Assembly: GCA_964430565.1 (NCBI GenBank)
Contig: CAYSFD010000020.1
Coordinates: forward strand, 83,888 to 147,887
DNA length: 64,000 bases
Direction: 5' to 3'
Origin: VBDM01 sp964430565
Lineage (GTDB): Bacteria; Pseudomonadota; Gammaproteobacteria; Burkholderiales; SG8-39
In this document: positions 1 to 9,424 of the stretch, piece by piece
Numbering within the stretch: the first letter of the stretch is position 1
Layout: every line of letters begins with the position of its first letter
Notes under the pieces: generated by a model
What the model was told of the DNA's origin: nothing
The model's database searches: none
Seen by the model: the letters and a program-made list of their open reading frames with translations, nothing else
Program-made: the position numbers and the translations under genes

Positions 1-975
1 GCCTTCGTCCTTCATCCGGCCGAAGCGCAGCACACCCTGCAGCCCAAGGCAGATTTCGGTCTGCATGTCGGCGAGCTTTTTCTGAATCAACTGGTTCGCC
101 GCAAGCGGCCTGCCAAACTGCTTGCGATCCAGAACGTACTGTCGCGCGCGGTGCCAGCAGTCTTCCGCCGCGCCGAGCGCGCCCCAGGCGATGCCGTAGC
201 GCGCCGCGTTGAGACAGGTGAACGGGCCCTTCAGGCCTTCGACACCGGGGAGCAGCTTGTCCTCGGGCACGAACACGTCGTCCATCACAACCTCGCCGGT
301 AATGGAGGTCCGCAGCCCCACCTTGCCGTGGATCGCCGGCGCCGAGAGCCCCTTCGCTCCTTTTTCGACGAGGAATCCACGGATGCGGCCGTCCTCGGTC
401 TTCGCCCAGATCAAAAACAGATCGGCGATCGGCGCGTTGCTGATCCAGGTCTTCGAGCCGCTTAGGCTGTAGCCGCCGGAGACTTTCTTCGCCCGCGTCT
501 GCATGCTGGCGGGGTCGGAGCCGTGATTGGGTTCGGTCAGGCCGAAACAGCCGATCAGCTCGCCTTTGGCGAGTTTCGGCAGGTAGTTTTTCTTGTGCGC
601 CTCGGAGCCGAATTCGTAGATCGGCGTCATGACCAGCGAGCTCTGCACGCTCATGGTCGAGCGGTAGCCGGAATCCACGCGCTCCAGCTCGCGCGCGATC
701 AGTCCGTAGCTCACGTAGTTGACGCCGGCGCCGCCGTATTCGGCGGGAAGCGTAGCCCCGAGGAATCCGAGCGCCCCCATCTCGCGGAGGATCGAGGGAT
801 CGGCCTTCTCGTTTCGGAACGCCTCCAGAACGCGAGGGCTGAGCTTGTCCTGCGCGAACGCGCGCGCCGCGTCGCGCACCATGCGCTCGGCTTCGGTGAG
901 CTGCGCTTCGAGCAGGAGCGGATCCTGCCAGGAGAACTCTGCTTTTCTGGGCTTGGCTTTGAGTGGGGCGTTCAT
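1..975 (-). CDS. gcdH: Glutaryl-CoA dehydrogenase, 3' end cut by window edge
   Basis: FAD-dependent acyl-CoA dehydrogenase that oxidises and decarboxylates glutaryl-CoA to crotonyl-CoA in lysine, tryptophan and aromatic-acid breakdown; cytoplasmic. The minus-strand reading frame is open from an ATG at 975 to base 1, giving 325 of the roughly 395 residues usual for the family. The translation carries the motifs [32 protein letters not shown] and [18 protein letters not shown], close to the mammalian and bacterial glutaryl-CoA dehydrogenases and more specific than general acyl-CoA dehydrogenases. A GAGG lies 12 bases upstream of the ATG. It follows the 3-hydroxyacyl-CoA dehydrogenase gene by 14 bases on the same strand, so the two probably form one transcript. 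The C-terminus is outside the window. Confidence 0.93.
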   Translation of the reverse strand, partial: MNAPLKAKPRKAEFSWQDPLLLEAQLTEAERMVRDAARAFAQDKLSPRVLEAFRNEKADPSILREMGALGFLGATLPAEYGGAGVNYVSYGLIARELERVDSGYRSTMSVQSSLVMTPIYEFGSEAHKKNYLPKLAKGELIGCFGLTEPNHGSDPASMQTRAKKVSGGYSLSGSKTWISNAPIADLFLIWAKTEDGRIRGFLVEKGAKGLSAPAIHGKVGLRTSITGEVVMDDVFVPEDKLLPGVEGLKGPFTCLNAARYGIAWGALGAAEDCWHRARQYVLDRKQFGRPLAANQLIQKKLADMQTEICLGLQGVLRFGRMKDEG

Positions 976-989
976 GAAAGTGTCCGACC

Positions 990-2510
990 TCAGGCTTCAG
1001 CGGTGAGTAATGATACTCCCAGACGCGCCCGCCGCTTGAGCCAGGGGCTTGCGCGGTAGCGCGGATCGCCGTAGAAGTCTTGCAAGGCCTCGAGAATGAC
1101 GAGAACTCTCGCTGTGCCGATCGCATCGCCCCAGGCGAGGGGTCCCTGGGGGTAGCCGAGGCCGAGCGTCACCGCCGCGTCGATGTCGGCCGGTAAGGCG
1201 ATGCGCTGCTGGGCGATGTCGCAAGCGATGTTGACGACTTGCGCGATGACGCGCTGCGCGACGAATCCCGGCGAATCATGGACTACCGAGACCGGAACGC
1301 CGTCGCTCGAAAGGAGTCCATGCGCGGCGGCGGACATGGCCGGCGCAGTCACCGGAGTGGTCATGAGCGTGCGGCGCTTGTCCAGCGGAAACAGGCAATC
1401 GACCGCGAGCGTGCGTGTCGGATCGAGTCCCTCATCGAGCGCGGCGCTCGTCGCATCGCGGCCGATGGGCGCAACCAGACATAGCGACCGTGCCGCGGGT
1501 TCAGCGCCGGAATCGACGCGCGCGCCGAGCTTGCTAGCGAGGTCGGCGAGCTTCGCTCCGAGTCCCACGCGGCTCACCCACACGCTCTCGGGGCGCGCGG
1601 CCGGCGCGGGAGGCTCGGGGATTTGTTCCTGCTTGCCGTTCTCGTGGCGATAGAAACCGCGGCCGGACTTGCGGCCGAGCAGCCCTGCGTCGACGCGCTG
1701 ACCGGTGATGGGCGAAGGGCGAAAGCGCGGCTCCTCGTAATATTGCCGGTAGATCGATTCCATCACCGGGTGCGAGACATCCAGCCCGGTGAGATCGAGC
1801 AACTCGAAGGGGCCGAGGCGGAAGCCCGCGCAATCGCGCAGGATGCGATCGACCGCATGGAACTCGGCGACGCCTTCCCCGAGGATTCGCAGCGCCTCGG
1901 TGCCGTAGCCTCGGCCCGCGTGATTGACGATGAAGCCCGGTGTGTCCTTGGCGCGCACCGGCTTGTGGCCGCAGCGCAACGCGAGCGCGCTGAGCGCTTC
2001 GCCGACCCAGGGCGCGGTCAGCAGCCCGTCCACGACCTCGACGACTTTCATCAGCGGCACAGGATTGAAGAAATGAAACCCGCCGATGCGCTCGGGCCGC
2101 TTGCACGCCGCGGCGATCGCGGTGATAGACAACGACGAGGTGTTGCTCGCAATCAGGCAATCCTCGGCGAGGATCGTCTCCAGCGCGCCGAACAGCTCGC
2201 GCTTGGCCTCCAGGTTTTCCACGATCGCCTCGATGACGATGTGGCAGGAAGAGAGCGAGCTCAGGGACTCGGCGACGGCGAGGTTTCTGGCGGCGCGTTC
2301 GGCGTCGCTCGCGGCGAGGCGGCCTTTCTCGGTCAGCCTTGCGAATTGCTGCGAGATCGAGTCCTTCGCTCCTTGCGCGGCTCCCGGACGGTTGTCCTGG
2401 AGCAGCACGCGGATGCCGGCCTGCGCGGCGATCTGGGCGATGCCGCGGCCCATCACGCCGGTGCCGATCACCGCCAGGGTAAGATCGGGGCGGGAAATGT
2501 CGAGGGGCAT
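990..2510 (-). CDS. paaH: 3-hydroxyacyl-CoA dehydrogenase, PaaH/PaaC type
   Basis: NAD-dependent oxidation of a 3-hydroxyacyl-CoA, probably 3-hydroxyadipyl-CoA or 3-hydroxybutyryl-CoA, to the 3-oxo form. The N-terminus has the Rossmann motif [14 protein letters not shown], followed by the family signature [15 protein letters not shown] and [21 protein letters not shown] second, degenerate copy of the C-terminal dehydrogenase domain follows ([18 protein letters not shown], then [14 protein letters not shown]), as in the roughly 500-residue PaaH enzymes. I chose the ATG at 2510 over a TTG three codons upstream. The next gene, glutaryl-CoA dehydrogenase, fits a shared CoA-thioester degradation pathway ending in acetyl-CoA. 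Whether the natural substrate is a phenylacetate intermediate cannot be told from sequence, because no other paa gene is present. Confidence 0.88.
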   Translation of the reverse strand: MPLDISRPDLTLAVIGTGVMGRGIAQIAAQAGIRVLLQDNRPGAAQGAKDSISQQFARLTEKGRLAASDAERAARNLAVAESLSSLSSCHIVIEAIVENLEAKRELFGALETILAEDCLIASNTSSLSITAIAAACKRPERIGGFHFFNPVPLMKVVEVVDGLLTAPWVGEALSALALRCGHKPVRAKDTPGFIVNHAGRGYGTEALRILGEGVAEFHAVDRILRDCAGFRLGPFELLDLTGLDVSHPVMESIYRQYYEEPRFRPSPITGQRVDAGLLGRKSGRGFYRHENGKQEQIPEPPAPAARPESVWVSRVGLGAKLADLASKLGARVDSGAEPAARSLCLVAPIGRDATSAALDEGLDPTRTLAVDCLFPLDKRRTLMTTPVTAPAMSAAAHGLLSSDGVPVSVVHDSPGFVAQRVIAQVVNIACDIAQQRIALPADIDAAVTLGLGYPQGPLAWGDAIGTARVLVILEALQDFYGDPRYRASPWLKRRARLGVSLLTAEA

Positions 2511-2593
2511 TGGAGGCAAGCCGGAAAAGAGTCGATTTTACTCCGACCTGGTTGCACCCCGCCGCAAGCGCGTTGACGTTTCGGCGCGTTTTC

Positions 2594-2629
2594 GGCAAGC
2601 TTGCGACCGCGCGCTTACAAAAGCTTGCC
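2594..2629. repeat. Inverted repeat upstream of Bug receptor
   Basis: GGCAAGCTT at 2594-2602 is repeated in inverse orientation as AAGCTTGCC at 2621-2629, with 18 bases between. It lies in the intergenic space between the divergent paaH and the Bug receptor gene, about 40 bases before the receptor start. It could be an operator or an mRNA hairpin; there is no T-run to make it a terminator. Confidence 0.45.
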
Positions 2630-2666
2630 CGCCGGGCGAAGGACGCCGGAAATGGAGGAGGGCCGC

Positions 2667-3623
2667 ATGAAACTACTCGCACGCACACTCGCGCTGCTCG
2701 GGCTGGTCGTCGTGTTGCCAGTGACAGCGCAGGAATTTCCGTCCAGGCCGATCCTGCTCATCTGCCCGTGGCCTGCGGGCGGCCCGACCGATACCCACCT
2801 GCGCCGATTCGCCGAGATCGCCGCGAAGCAGCTCGGCCAGCCGATGCCGGTCGAGAATCGCCCGGGAGGCGGAGGAATGGTCGGACCCGGAAACATGGCG
2901 CGTACGGCGAAGCCGGACGGCTACACACTGTCGCAATTGCCCGTATCCGCATTCCGTATTCCGCACATGCAAAAGGTTGCCTGGGATCCGATAAAGGATT
3001 TCACTTACATCATCGGCCTGACCGGCTATACCTTCGGCGTGGTGGTGCGCAGCGACTCTCAGATCAAGTCGTTTCGCGATCTGCTCGATTACGCCAAGGC
3101 CAATCCCGGCAAGTTCTCCTACGGCTCGACCGGAACCGGCACTTCGCCACACCTGCTCATGGAAGAGGTGTCGATGAAAGCGGGCGTCGAATTCCTTCAC
3201 GTGCCATTCAAAGGCAATGCGGACTCCACACAGGCGCTGATGGGAGGACATGTAATGGCCCAGTCGGACTCGAGCGGCTGGGGCCGCTTCGTGGACGCTG
3301 GCCAGTTCAGGCTGCTCGTCACTTTCGGCAGCCGGCGCACCAAGCGCTGGCCGAGCGTGCCCACCGCGAACGACCTGGGACTCGACATGGTTTACAGTTC
3401 TCCCTATGGAATCGTCGGTCCGAACGGCGTGGATCCGCGCGTGGTCAAGACCCTGCACGATGCGTTCAAGAAGGTGCTCGATGATCCCGAGCATATAAAG
3501 GTGCTCGATCAGTTCGATCAGGAGTACTGGTACCAGTCGAGCGAGGACTACGCCCGATATGCGCGAGCGACGCTGCAAAACGAGCGCGCGCTGATCGAGC
3601 GGTTGGGACTGCTCGCCAAATAG
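2667..3623 (+). CDS. Bug/TctC family periplasmic solute receptor
   Basis: Periplasmic binding protein of the tripartite tricarboxylate transporter family (Bug receptors), which bind organic acids or other small carboxylated compounds. The start is the ATG at 2667, preceded at 2654-2661 by a strong GGAGGAGG; it gives a signal peptide MKLLARTLALLGLVVVLPV with cleavage near TAQ-EF. Family hallmarks are CPWPAGGPTDTHLRRFAE, ENRPGGGG, SYGSTGTGTSPHLL and the HVPFKG loop. Length (318 residues) is normal. It is the first gene of a likely two-gene unit with the UspA gene 16 bases downstream. No TctA or TctB membrane subunit is nearby, so the partner transporter is unknown. Confidence 0.92.
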   Translation: MKLLARTLALLGLVVVLPVTAQEFPSRPILLICPWPAGGPTDTHLRRFAEIAAKQLGQPMPVENRPGGGGMVGPGNMARTAKPDGYTLSQLPVSAFRIPHMQKVAWDPIKDFTYIIGLTGYTFGVVVRSDSQIKSFRDLLDYAKANPGKFSYGSTGTGTSPHLLMEEVSMKAGVEFLHVPFKGNADSTQALMGGHVMAQSDSSGWGRFVDAGQFRLLVTFGSRRTKRWPSVPTANDLGLDMVYSSPYGIVGPNGVDPRVVKTLHDAFKKVLDDPEHIKVLDQFDQEYWYQSSEDYARYARATLQNERALIERLGLLAK

Positions 3624-3639
3624 GCGAAAGGAGACTGCC

Positions 3640-4077
3640 ATGTTCAACAAGATACTGTTGGCCTACAACGGCTCGCGCGAAGGCAAGTCGGCCTTGCTCG
3701 CCTGCGCCGAGATCGCATCGTTCGCCAAGTCGGAGACCCACCTTCTCGCGGTCGCCGGGATGCCCTCGAGCATGTTTCTGACCGAAGGTTTCCTCCCAGA
3801 GGAATTGCTGGAGGAGGAGAAGAAACGCGCGCAGGAAGTGCTCAACGAGGGCATCCAGCAGCTCAAGCAGAAGGGCTTCGCCGTCACCGGCCACCTTGCC
3901 GTCGGCGAGCCCGTGGAAGAAATCTGCCGTCTTGCGGCGGAACTGAAATGCGACATCATCGTCGTAGGCCACCAGCAGAAAGCCTCGTTCGGGTCGCGCT
4001 GGTGGCGCGGGTCGGTCGGAAAAAACCTGCTCGACCACGCGCCGTGCAGCATTTTTGTCGCGCAGACGCGGGATTGA
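3640..4077 (+). CDS. Universal stress protein, UspA family
   Basis: A 145-residue single-domain Usp protein. The N-terminus MFNKILLAYNGSREGKSALL and the C-terminal ATP-loop-like segment VVGHQQKASFGSRWWRGSVG followed by LLDHAPCSIFV match the UspA fold and its G-2x-G-9x-G(S/T) nucleotide motif, with G-H-Q-Q in the first part making ATP binding plausible but not assured. AAGGAG precedes the ATG. The gene is 16 bases downstream of the Bug receptor and probably co-transcribed. Its role is likely stress tolerance; no specific partner can be named. Confidence 0.9.
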   Translation: MFNKILLAYNGSREGKSALLACAEIASFAKSETHLLAVAGMPSSMFLTEGFLPEELLEEEKKRAQEVLNEGIQQLKQKGFAVTGHLAVGEPVEEICRLAAELKCDIIVVGHQQKASFGSRWWRGSVGKNLLDHAPCSIFVAQTRD

Positions 4078-4270
4078 GCTCGTAAGCAGCGGTTGTCCCG
4101 AGCGGAGGTTCGCCCCCGAGTGTCGTAAATCGGGGACGGGGACTCGGAGACTTCAAGACAAAGGCGCTGGATTCTTGCTTACGCCGGCATAACGGCTAGA
4201 ACCGCAGCGTCGCCCCCGCTACGAACGCAGTCGGCGCTCAACTGAATGCCGTTGTAGTATCTTTCCCAGT
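4078..4270. other. Intergenic, degenerate repeat-like sequence
   Basis: No gene seen. It contains stretches such as AAATCGGGGACGGGGAC near 4126 and GGATTCTTGCTTACG near 4169. These resemble decayed copies of dispersed intergenic repeats common in betaproteobacteria, but I could not define ends or pairs within the window. Confidence 0.3.
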
Positions 4271-6550
4271 ATGAAAGGAAGACTGGAAGACCGGCGCCTC
4301 CTGACCGGGCAGGGGCGATTCATCTCAGACTGGAATTTTCCGAATCAGGCCTACGCGGCGTTTCTGCGCTCGGACCGCGCCCACGCCGAAATTGTTTCCG
4401 TCGACTCCACGGCTGCGCTCAAGTCGCCCGGCGTATTGACTGTGCTGACAGGCCAGGACGTCGCCCAGGCAGGCTACAAGTCGATCCCGACGAATCTCGC
4501 CGTGAAAGACCGCTTCGGCGAGCCGCTCAAGAAACCATCGCGCCCCGTGCTCGCCCAAGGAAAAGTCCGTCATGTCGGCGAATGCGTTGCCTGTGTGGTG
4601 GCGGAGTCGCCGCACGCCGCACTGGACGCCGCTGAATTGATCGCGGTCCAATACAGGGACCTGTCGGCGGTGACCGTGGCGGAGAAGGCTCTAGCACCCG
4701 GCGCGCCGCAGCTTCACGCCGAGCTTCCCGGCAATCTTTCATTCGACTGGTCCGCCGGCGACGAAGCCGCGACCGAGGCCGCGTTTCGTTCCGCCGCGCG
4801 CGTCGTAAGACTCGCCCTGGATAATCCCCGCATGGTCGGCAACCCGATGGAGCCGCGCGCCTGCACCGCGACCTACGACGCCACAACGCAGAAATACGCG
4901 CTCTACGCCTGCACTCAGGGGACGGCGGGCATGCGCGGGCAGCTGGTGCACACGATGGGGGTTCCCGACGACAAGATCGACGTGATTGCAGAGGACGTGG
5001 GCGGTGGGTTCGGCGTGCGCTTCAACATGTATCCGGAATACTGCGCGGTGCTGCTCGCCGCAAAAAAAACCGGGCGCGCGGTGAAATGGACCGGCAGCCG
5101 CTCGGAGGTTTTTCTTTCGGACGAGCAGGGGCGGGACGTCACGAGCACGAGCGAGCTCGCGCTCGATGCCTCGGGAAAATTCCTCGCGATGCGCTTTGCG
5201 TACATCGCCGACCTCGGCGCCTACCTCGCCCCGACCGGGCCTTTCATCAATACCCAGGGCGTGGTCGCCTGCCTCACCGGCGTATACGACGTGCCTACCG
5301 CATGCGCGCGCGTGCGGCTCGCGGTGACGAACAAAGCGCCCGGGGCCGCCTATCGCGGCGCGGGCCGCCCGGTGATGTCCTACATGATCGAGCGTCTGGT
5401 CGAGCAAGCGGCCTTCGAACTGAACGTGGATCCCGCCGAGCTGCGGCAGAAGAACCTCGTGCCCAAGCACAAGTTTCCCTTCGAGGCGGCGAACGGCAAC
5501 ACTTACGACTGCGGCGATTTCGAGGGCGTGCTCGCCGATGCGCTCGCAGCCTCGGACTGGGAGGGATTCCCTGCGCGGCGCGCGCAATCGGCAGCGCGCG
5601 GCAAGCTGCGTGGGCGCGGCATGGCGGCCTACATCGAAGCGAGCGGCGGCGGCTTCGCCCCTTCGGATCAGGTTGAGCTGCGCTTCGATTCAGGAGGTGT
5701 GATCACGATGTACGCGGTCTCACACTCGCACGGGCAGGGCCACGAGACGAGCTACGCGCAGATCGTCTCTGCCGTGCTCGGCGTGCCGATCGAACAATTC
5801 CGTCTCAGGAACGGCGATCCTGCAGTGCGCCTCGTCGGCAACGCCACCGGCGGTTCGCGCTCGCTATTGGGCGTCGGCAGCGTGATGCAGCTCGCGGCAA
5901 AGCAGGTGGTGGAGAAGGGCCTTGCGCTTGCGTCGAAAGATCTCGAGGCGGCCGCCGCAGACATCGAATTCCGCGACGGTACGTACCGCATCAAGGGCAC
6001 CGACCGCGCCATCACGCTTCTTTCGCTCGCCAAAAAGTACGCGGGCACGGTTCAGGCGCTCGACGTGAAGACCGAAAGCAAGTTCGGCGTGACCTTTCCG
6101 AACGGCTGCCACATCGCCGAAGTCGAGATCGAGCCCGAGACCGGGAGCGCAGAGATCGTGAAGTTCACCGCGGTGGATGACGCGGGCAACATCGTCAACC
6201 ACCAGATTGTCGAAGGTCAGATGCAAGGCGGGATTACTCAAGGGGCCGGGCAGGTGTTCGGCGAGCACCTTATCTACGATTCGGAAACCGGCCAGCTCCT
6301 CACCGGGAGCTTCATGGATTACGCCATGCCGCGAGCGGGCCTGGTGGACGGCCTGACGATCTGCGAGCATCCGGTGCCGACCGCGACCAATCCGCTGGGC
6401 GCGAAGGGCGTGGGCGAGGCCGGAGTGAGCGGGTCACTCCCCGCGCTGATGAACGCGGTGCTCGATGCCCTGCGCCAGGCGGGCGTCACGCATTTCGACA
6501 TGCCGGCGACGCCGGACCGGATCTGGCGGGCGATTCAGGCGGCCAAGTAG
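4271..6550 (+). CDS. Xanthine dehydrogenase/CoxL family molybdopterin subunit, form II type
   Basis: Large (molybdenum cofactor) subunit of a xanthine-oxidase-family hydroxylase, 759 residues. The N-terminal a/b hammerhead domain begins EDRRLLTGQGRFISDWNFP. Cofactor-binding segments include EDVGGGFGVRFNMYPEY (around residue 240) and the active-site loop AYRGAGRP (around 360). GVGEAGVSG near 715 supplies the conserved glutamate base. AYRGAGR is the loop of form II CoxL-like proteins; true CO dehydrogenases have AYRCSFR, so CO oxidation is unlikely and the substrate is unknown. Such enzymes normally need an FAD subunit and a 2Fe-2S subunit; neither is encoded beside it. A promoter and strong ribosome site are not obvious. 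Confidence 0.87.
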   Translation: MKGRLEDRRLLTGQGRFISDWNFPNQAYAAFLRSDRAHAEIVSVDSTAALKSPGVLTVLTGQDVAQAGYKSIPTNLAVKDRFGEPLKKPSRPVLAQGKVRHVGECVACVVAESPHAALDAAELIAVQYRDLSAVTVAEKALAPGAPQLHAELPGNLSFDWSAGDEAATEAAFRSAARVVRLALDNPRMVGNPMEPRACTATYDATTQKYALYACTQGTAGMRGQLVHTMGVPDDKIDVIAEDVGGGFGVRFNMYPEYCAVLLAAKKTGRAVKWTGSRSEVFLSDEQGRDVTSTSELALDASGKFLAMRFAYIADLGAYLAPTGPFINTQGVVACLTGVYDVPTACARVRLAVTNKAPGAAYRGAGRPVMSYMIERLVEQAAFELNVDPAELRQKNLVPKHKFPFEAANGNTYDCGDFEGVLADALAASDWEGFPARRAQSAARGKLRGRGMAAYIEASGGGFAPSDQVELRFDSGGVITMYAVSHSHGQGHETSYAQIVSAVLGVPIEQFRLRNGDPAVRLVGNATGGSRSLLGVGSVMQLAAKQVVEKGLALASKDLEAAAADIEFRDGTYRIKGTDRAITLLSLAKKYAGTVQALDVKTESKFGVTFPNGCHIAEVEIEPETGSAEIVKFTAVDDAGNIVNHQIVEGQMQGGITQGAGQVFGEHLIYDSETGQLLTGSFMDYAMPRAGLVDGLTICEHPVPTATNPLGAKGVGEAGVSGSLPALMNAVLDALRQAGVTHFDMPATPDRIWRAIQAAK

Positions 6551-6560
6551 CTTAGAACTC

Positions 6561-6755
6561 TTACCGCACACGTCCCTTGTTCGACTTGGCTTGAGAGGGC
6601 TGGAAAATATAGCCTTTGTCGGTGGCGTCGGCCAGACATCCTTCATAGTTCTTGTAGGCCCGAAGCGATTCCGAGACTACCGTGCGGTCGGCGGAAAGAC
6701 GTTGCCATCTCCAGCTAAGCGTAGGATCGCTGTAAAAACGCCAGATGATGTTCAT
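6561..6755 (-). CDS. Small conserved hypothetical protein, DUF1508/YegP-like
   Basis: A 64-residue protein beginning MNIIWRFYSDPTLSWRW. The pattern WRWQRLSADRTVVSESLRAY, then a short helix and DATDKGY, resembles one YegP (DUF1508) repeat, in which an aromatic-rich hairpin is followed by SE-x-Y-x-s. A GGGAGG sequence lies about 11 bases before the ATG. It is immediately downstream of the cold-shock gene on the same strand (28 bases). Function unknown; the domain resemblance is by eye only. Confidence 0.6.
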   Translation of the reverse strand: MNIIWRFYSDPTLSWRWQRLSADRTVVSESLRAYKNYEGCLADATDKGYIFQPSQAKSNKGRVR

Positions 6756-6783
6756 CGGCGAGATCCTCCCGGATCGCTATGAA

Positions 6784-6990
6784 CTACGCAGCCTTCAGGT
6801 TCTCGGCCGACGTTTTGCCGTTCTTCCCCTCGACCAGCTCGTATCCGACCTTCTGACCTTCCTTCAGGGAGGACATGCCGGCTTTTTCTACGGCCGATAT
6901 GTGGACGAAGACATCCTTTGAACCGTCGTCAGCGGCAATAAAACCAAACCCCTTCGACGGGTTGAACCACTTCACTGTTCCAGTTGGCAC
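6784..6990 (-). CDS. Cold-shock protein, CspA family
   Basis: A 68-residue single cold-shock domain that binds single-stranded RNA/DNA and acts as an RNA chaperone. RNP1 is KGFGFIAA and RNP2 is [22 protein letters not shown] is the standard N-terminus. The start is a GTG at 6990 with AGGAGAA seven bases upstream. The 3' neighbour on the same strand is the small YegP-like gene. The ssrA RNA lies upstream. Confidence 0.95.
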   Translation of the reverse strand: MPTGTVKWFNPSKGFGFIAADDGSKDVFVHISAVEKAGMSSLKEGQKVGYELVEGKNGKTSAENLKAA

Positions 6991-7088
6991 AGAATTCTCC
7001 TCATAGCGTAGTTGGATGCCGCCCTTGGCTTTCGCAATGCCGGGACGACGGAAGTAGTTTACCCCATCACGGCCGAGTCACAAATGCC

Positions 7089-7112
7089 GAGGGCCCCCCG
7101 TGGGGGACCCTC
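7089..7112 (-). terminator. Stem-loop after tmRNA
   Basis: GAGGGCCCCC pairs with GGGGGACCCTC (one bulged A) around a CGT loop. It lies seven bases beyond the CCA end of the tmRNA and is followed on the minus strand by only a short TTT, so it may be a processing hairpin or an imperfect intrinsic terminator. Confidence 0.55.
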
Positions 7113-7118
7113 TTGGTT

Positions 7119-7485
7119 TGGTGGAGGTGGGCGGAATCGAACCGCCGTCCGCAAGTCCTCTGCAGTCAGGCCTACATACTTAGCCTGGTCGTTTGGATCT
7201 CGCCTCGCGCCCGCCGACCGGCAGGCTGGCGCTTGGCCAGCCGCTTCGACGGATCCGCGCGGCCAAGCGGCCAGACCGTGCAGAGAGGCTGATGTGAATG
7301 ACGCTGCACTCCCTTTCAGGAGCCTAGCCCATCAGCAGGCTAGTGCAGCGTCTAGCCGGTATTAGGCGGCTAGAGCGAAACGCTCGTCGTTGGCGTTTGT
7401 AGGTTTCCAGTTGGATTTACGAGGTCACTGGCCCTCGGTATGCCCTGTGCTGCTTTGCTACCTGCGTCGAAACCTGGTCACCCCC
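7119..7485 (-). ncRNA. ssrA: Transfer-messenger RNA (tmRNA)
   Basis: A 367-base one-piece tmRNA used to rescue stalled ribosomes by trans-translation. The 5' end GGGGGTG (complement of 7485-7479) pairs over seven positions with the 3' CACCTCC that precedes A-CCA, forming the tRNA-like acceptor stem. The T-arm GCGGTTCGATTCCGC is intact. The tag reading frame is on the minus strand from 7394 to 7362: codons for A-N-D-E-R-F-A-L-A-A, then TAA. The resume codon is GCC. The tag sequence is typical of betaproteobacteria. Several apparent open frames on the opposite strand are incidental. Confidence 0.96.
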
Positions 7486-7548
7486 GAATTCCGTGCAACA
7501 TTATCCCATAGATGCGGATGGGTCCGGCGGGTTCAAGGTGCCAATCGA

Positions 7549-7857
7549 CTATTTCGGCGCGCTTTCGCCGGCTTCGATCATCACCAACTCGTTTTCCCCT
7601 GCGTTGCTCCTGCGGCGAAAAGCCGCGGCGTCCTTGTATTCCTGGGAGTTGAAGCAGGCGACGCCTTGCTCCAGAGTCGGAAACTCGATCACGACGAAGC
7701 GGTTGAATTTTTCTGGACCTTCGAGGATCTGGTAGCGTCCGCCGCGCGCGAGCACCTTCGCGCCGTATTTCGCGAGGATCGCGGGCACGCGATCGGTGTA
7801 TTTCTTGTACTCGACGGGATCGTTGATCCTGGCGCGGGCGACCCAGTAGGCAGGCAT
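7549..7857 (-). CDS. DUF1330 domain protein
   Basis: A 102-residue cytoplasmic protein of the dimeric a/b-barrel DUF1330 family; no biochemical role is established. Family features are MPAYWVARARINDPVEYKKY, RYQILEGPEKFNRFVVIEFP and CFNSQEYKDAAAFR. I placed the start at the ATG 7857 because a GGAG sits six bases before it; an in-frame ATG four codons upstream overlaps that GGAG. The gene stands alone between tmRNA and gph. Confidence 0.85.
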   Translation of the reverse strand: MPAYWVARARINDPVEYKKYTDRVPAILAKYGAKVLARGGRYQILEGPEKFNRFVVIEFPTLEQGVACFNSQEYKDAAAFRRRSNAGENELVMIEAGESAPK

Positions 7858-7913
7858 GGCGTTCTCCATTAATTAAGGAACCCGAGGTTCCATCTGAAGT
7901 GGGGGAGTTACGA

Positions 7914-7928
7914 GGGGGCGTAGCCCCC
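7914..7928 (-). terminator. GC hairpin downstream of gph
   Basis: GGGGGC and GCCCCC pair around a GTA loop, 18 bases past the gph stop. There is no clear T-run, so termination is plausible but not certain. Confidence 0.45.
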
Positions 7929-7945
7929 TTGTTCGTATAGCTTCC

Positions 7946-8602
7946 TTATGAGATGAGATTGAGCGCTTCGCGAGGGTGAGAGATCACCGCCTCGGCGCCC
8001 CAGGTGTGCGGATCGGCGCCTTCGCCGAGGTAACCCCAGCCGGCGGCGGCAAAGCGCATGCTCGCGGCGCGCGCCGCCTGCGCGTCGCGCAGGTCGTCGC
8101 CGAAGTAGATGCATTCCGCGGGCGGGAGCTGGAGCAGCGCGGCGGCGAGTTCCAGGGGCGCCGGATGCGGTTTGAGGTGCGGAGTCGAGTCGCCGCTCAC
8201 CACGCAGGCCGCGCGCTTGCCGAACCCCAGCCGTTCGAGCAGCGGGTCGGTGAAGCGCTTGGCCTTGTTGGTGACGATGCCCCAGGGAAGTTTGCGCGCC
8301 TCGATCGCCGCGAGAAGCTCGGGGACTCCGTCGAAGAGTTGCGTTTCGACGCACAGGTTTTCTGCATAGAACTGGAGAAAGCGATCGCGCAAGGCTTTGT
8401 AGCCCTCGCTCTCCGGCGTCAGGCCGAAACCGGCGTTCAACAGCCCGCGCGCGCCGCTTGAGGCGCGCGAGCGCATGATCGCAATCGCCAGAGGCTCGAG
8501 GCCTTGTTCGGCGCGCAGCCGGTTCACCGCCCGGCCGAGATCCGGAGCGGTGTCGGCGAAAGTTCCGTCGAGATCGAAGAGGACCGCGCGAGCCTTGCTC
8601 AA
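7946..8602 (-). CDS. gph: Phosphoglycolate phosphatase, HAD family
   Basis: HAD-superfamily phosphatase removing phosphate from 2-phosphoglycolate, 218 residues. Motif I is [10 protein letters not shown] near the N-terminus, motif II IVTNK, the lysine motif is LKPHP, and motif IV is [12 protein letters not shown]. The start is a TTG at 8602 whose last bases overlap the ubiG stop (TTGA), because homology begins only at this point ([13 protein letters not shown]). A longer frame upstream runs inside ubiG and is not homologous. Translational coupling to ubiG is likely; ubiG-gph is a common pair in betaproteobacteria. Confidence 0.92.
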   Translation of the reverse strand: MSKARAVLFDLDGTFADTAPDLGRAVNRLRAEQGLEPLAIAIMRSRASSGARGLLNAGFGLTPESEGYKALRDRFLQFYAENLCVETQLFDGVPELLAAIEARKLPWGIVTNKAKRFTDPLLERLGFGKRAACVVSGDSTPHLKPHPAPLELAAALLQLPPAECIYFGDDLRDAQAARAASMRFAAAGWGYLGEGADPHTWGAEAVISHPREALNLIS

Positions 8603-9297
8603 TCGTTTTCGCGCGCCGCGTGGACGAGATAATTGACGTCGGTATCCTCGCCAAGCGAATAGGTCATGGCGAGCGGATTGTAGGTCATGCCGATGATGCC
8701 GCGCACCGCGAGCCCGCAATCGCGGCAATGGCGCGCGAGCTCCGAGGGCTTGATGAATTTCGCGTAGTCGTGCGTTCCTTTGGGAAGGAGTTTCAACACG
8801 TATTCGGCGCCGATGACGGCGAACAGATACGATTTGAGATTGCGGTTGATAGTCGAAAAGAACACCTGGCCGCCCGGGCGCGCGAGTTGCGCGCAGGCGC
8901 GCACGGTGCTCGCCGGATCGGGTACGTGCTCGAGCAGCTCCAGGCAGGTGACTACGTCGAAAGCGGAAGGTGAGCGCTCGGCGAGGTCCTCGGCGGAGAC
9001 CGCCTCGTAGTCCACCGCGATCCGGCTTTCAAGAGAATGGAGTTGCGCCACCTTGAGCGCCTTGTCGGAGAGATCGATGCCTTTTACGCGCGCCCCGCGC
9101 CGCGCCATGGATTCCGCAAGGATGCCGCCGCCGCACCCTATATCGAGCGCGGATTTTCCCGCGAGCGGCGAAAGGCGGTCAATCCAGTCGAGCCGCAGCG
9201 GATTGATCTGGTGCAGCGGCTTGAACTCGCTCTGCGGGTCCCACCAGCGGTGCGCGAGCGCGCTGAATTTTTCCAGTTCCTGTGGATCGGCGTTCAT
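8599..9297 (-). CDS. ubiG: Bifunctional UbiG O-methyltransferase
   Basis: SAM-dependent methyltransferase performing both O-methylations of ubiquinone synthesis (2-polyprenyl-6-hydroxyphenol and 3-demethylubiquinol), 232 residues. Hallmarks: [20 protein letters not shown], the SAM motif [16 protein letters not shown], and the C-terminal IGMTYNPL. It is followed by gph with a four-base overlap. The upstream region contains a dispersed palindromic repeat and then the terminator of ompA, so transcription begins between them. Confidence 0.97.
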   Translation of the reverse strand: MNADPQELEKFSALAHRWWDPQSEFKPLHQINPLRLDWIDRLSPLAGKSALDIGCGGGILAESMARRGARVKGIDLSDKALKVAQLHSLESRIAVDYEAVSAEDLAERSPSAFDVVTCLELLEHVPDPASTVRACAQLARPGGQVFFSTINRNLKSYLFAVIGAEYVLKLLPKGTHDYAKFIKPSELARHCRDCGLAVRGIIGMTYNPLAMTYSLGEDTDVNYLVHAAREND

Positions 9298-9305
9298 ATC
9301 GAGCT

Positions 9306-9398
9306 GTCATCCTGAGTGCAGCGAAGGATCTGCTTTTCCCAAGCAGATTCTTCGGGCGGAGTTTACCCTTGAGCGGAGCGAAGGGCCCTCAGAACGAC
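9306..9398. repeat. Dispersed palindromic repeat, copy 1
   Basis: An imperfect inverted repeat opening GTCATCCTGAGTGCAGCG and closing GAGCGGAGCGAAGGG then CTCAGAACGAC, with an internal AATCTGC/GCAGATT-type pair. It matches the element at 29053-29127 in design and much of its sequence. Such TCATTCTGAG-type palindromes are dispersed between genes in many bacterial genomes. It sits upstream of ubiG. Confidence 0.7.
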
Positions 9399-9424
9399 AT
9401 TGTAAGCACTATCGGGCGTCGCAA

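Noticed and set aside
4271..6550. Carbon monoxide dehydrogenase CoxL (form I)
   Set aside because: The active-site loop is AYRGAGR rather than AYRCSFR, so CO oxidation is not supported.
6984..7365. Plus-strand open frames over the tmRNA
   Set aside because: They are antisense to a structurally intact tmRNA and have no homology.
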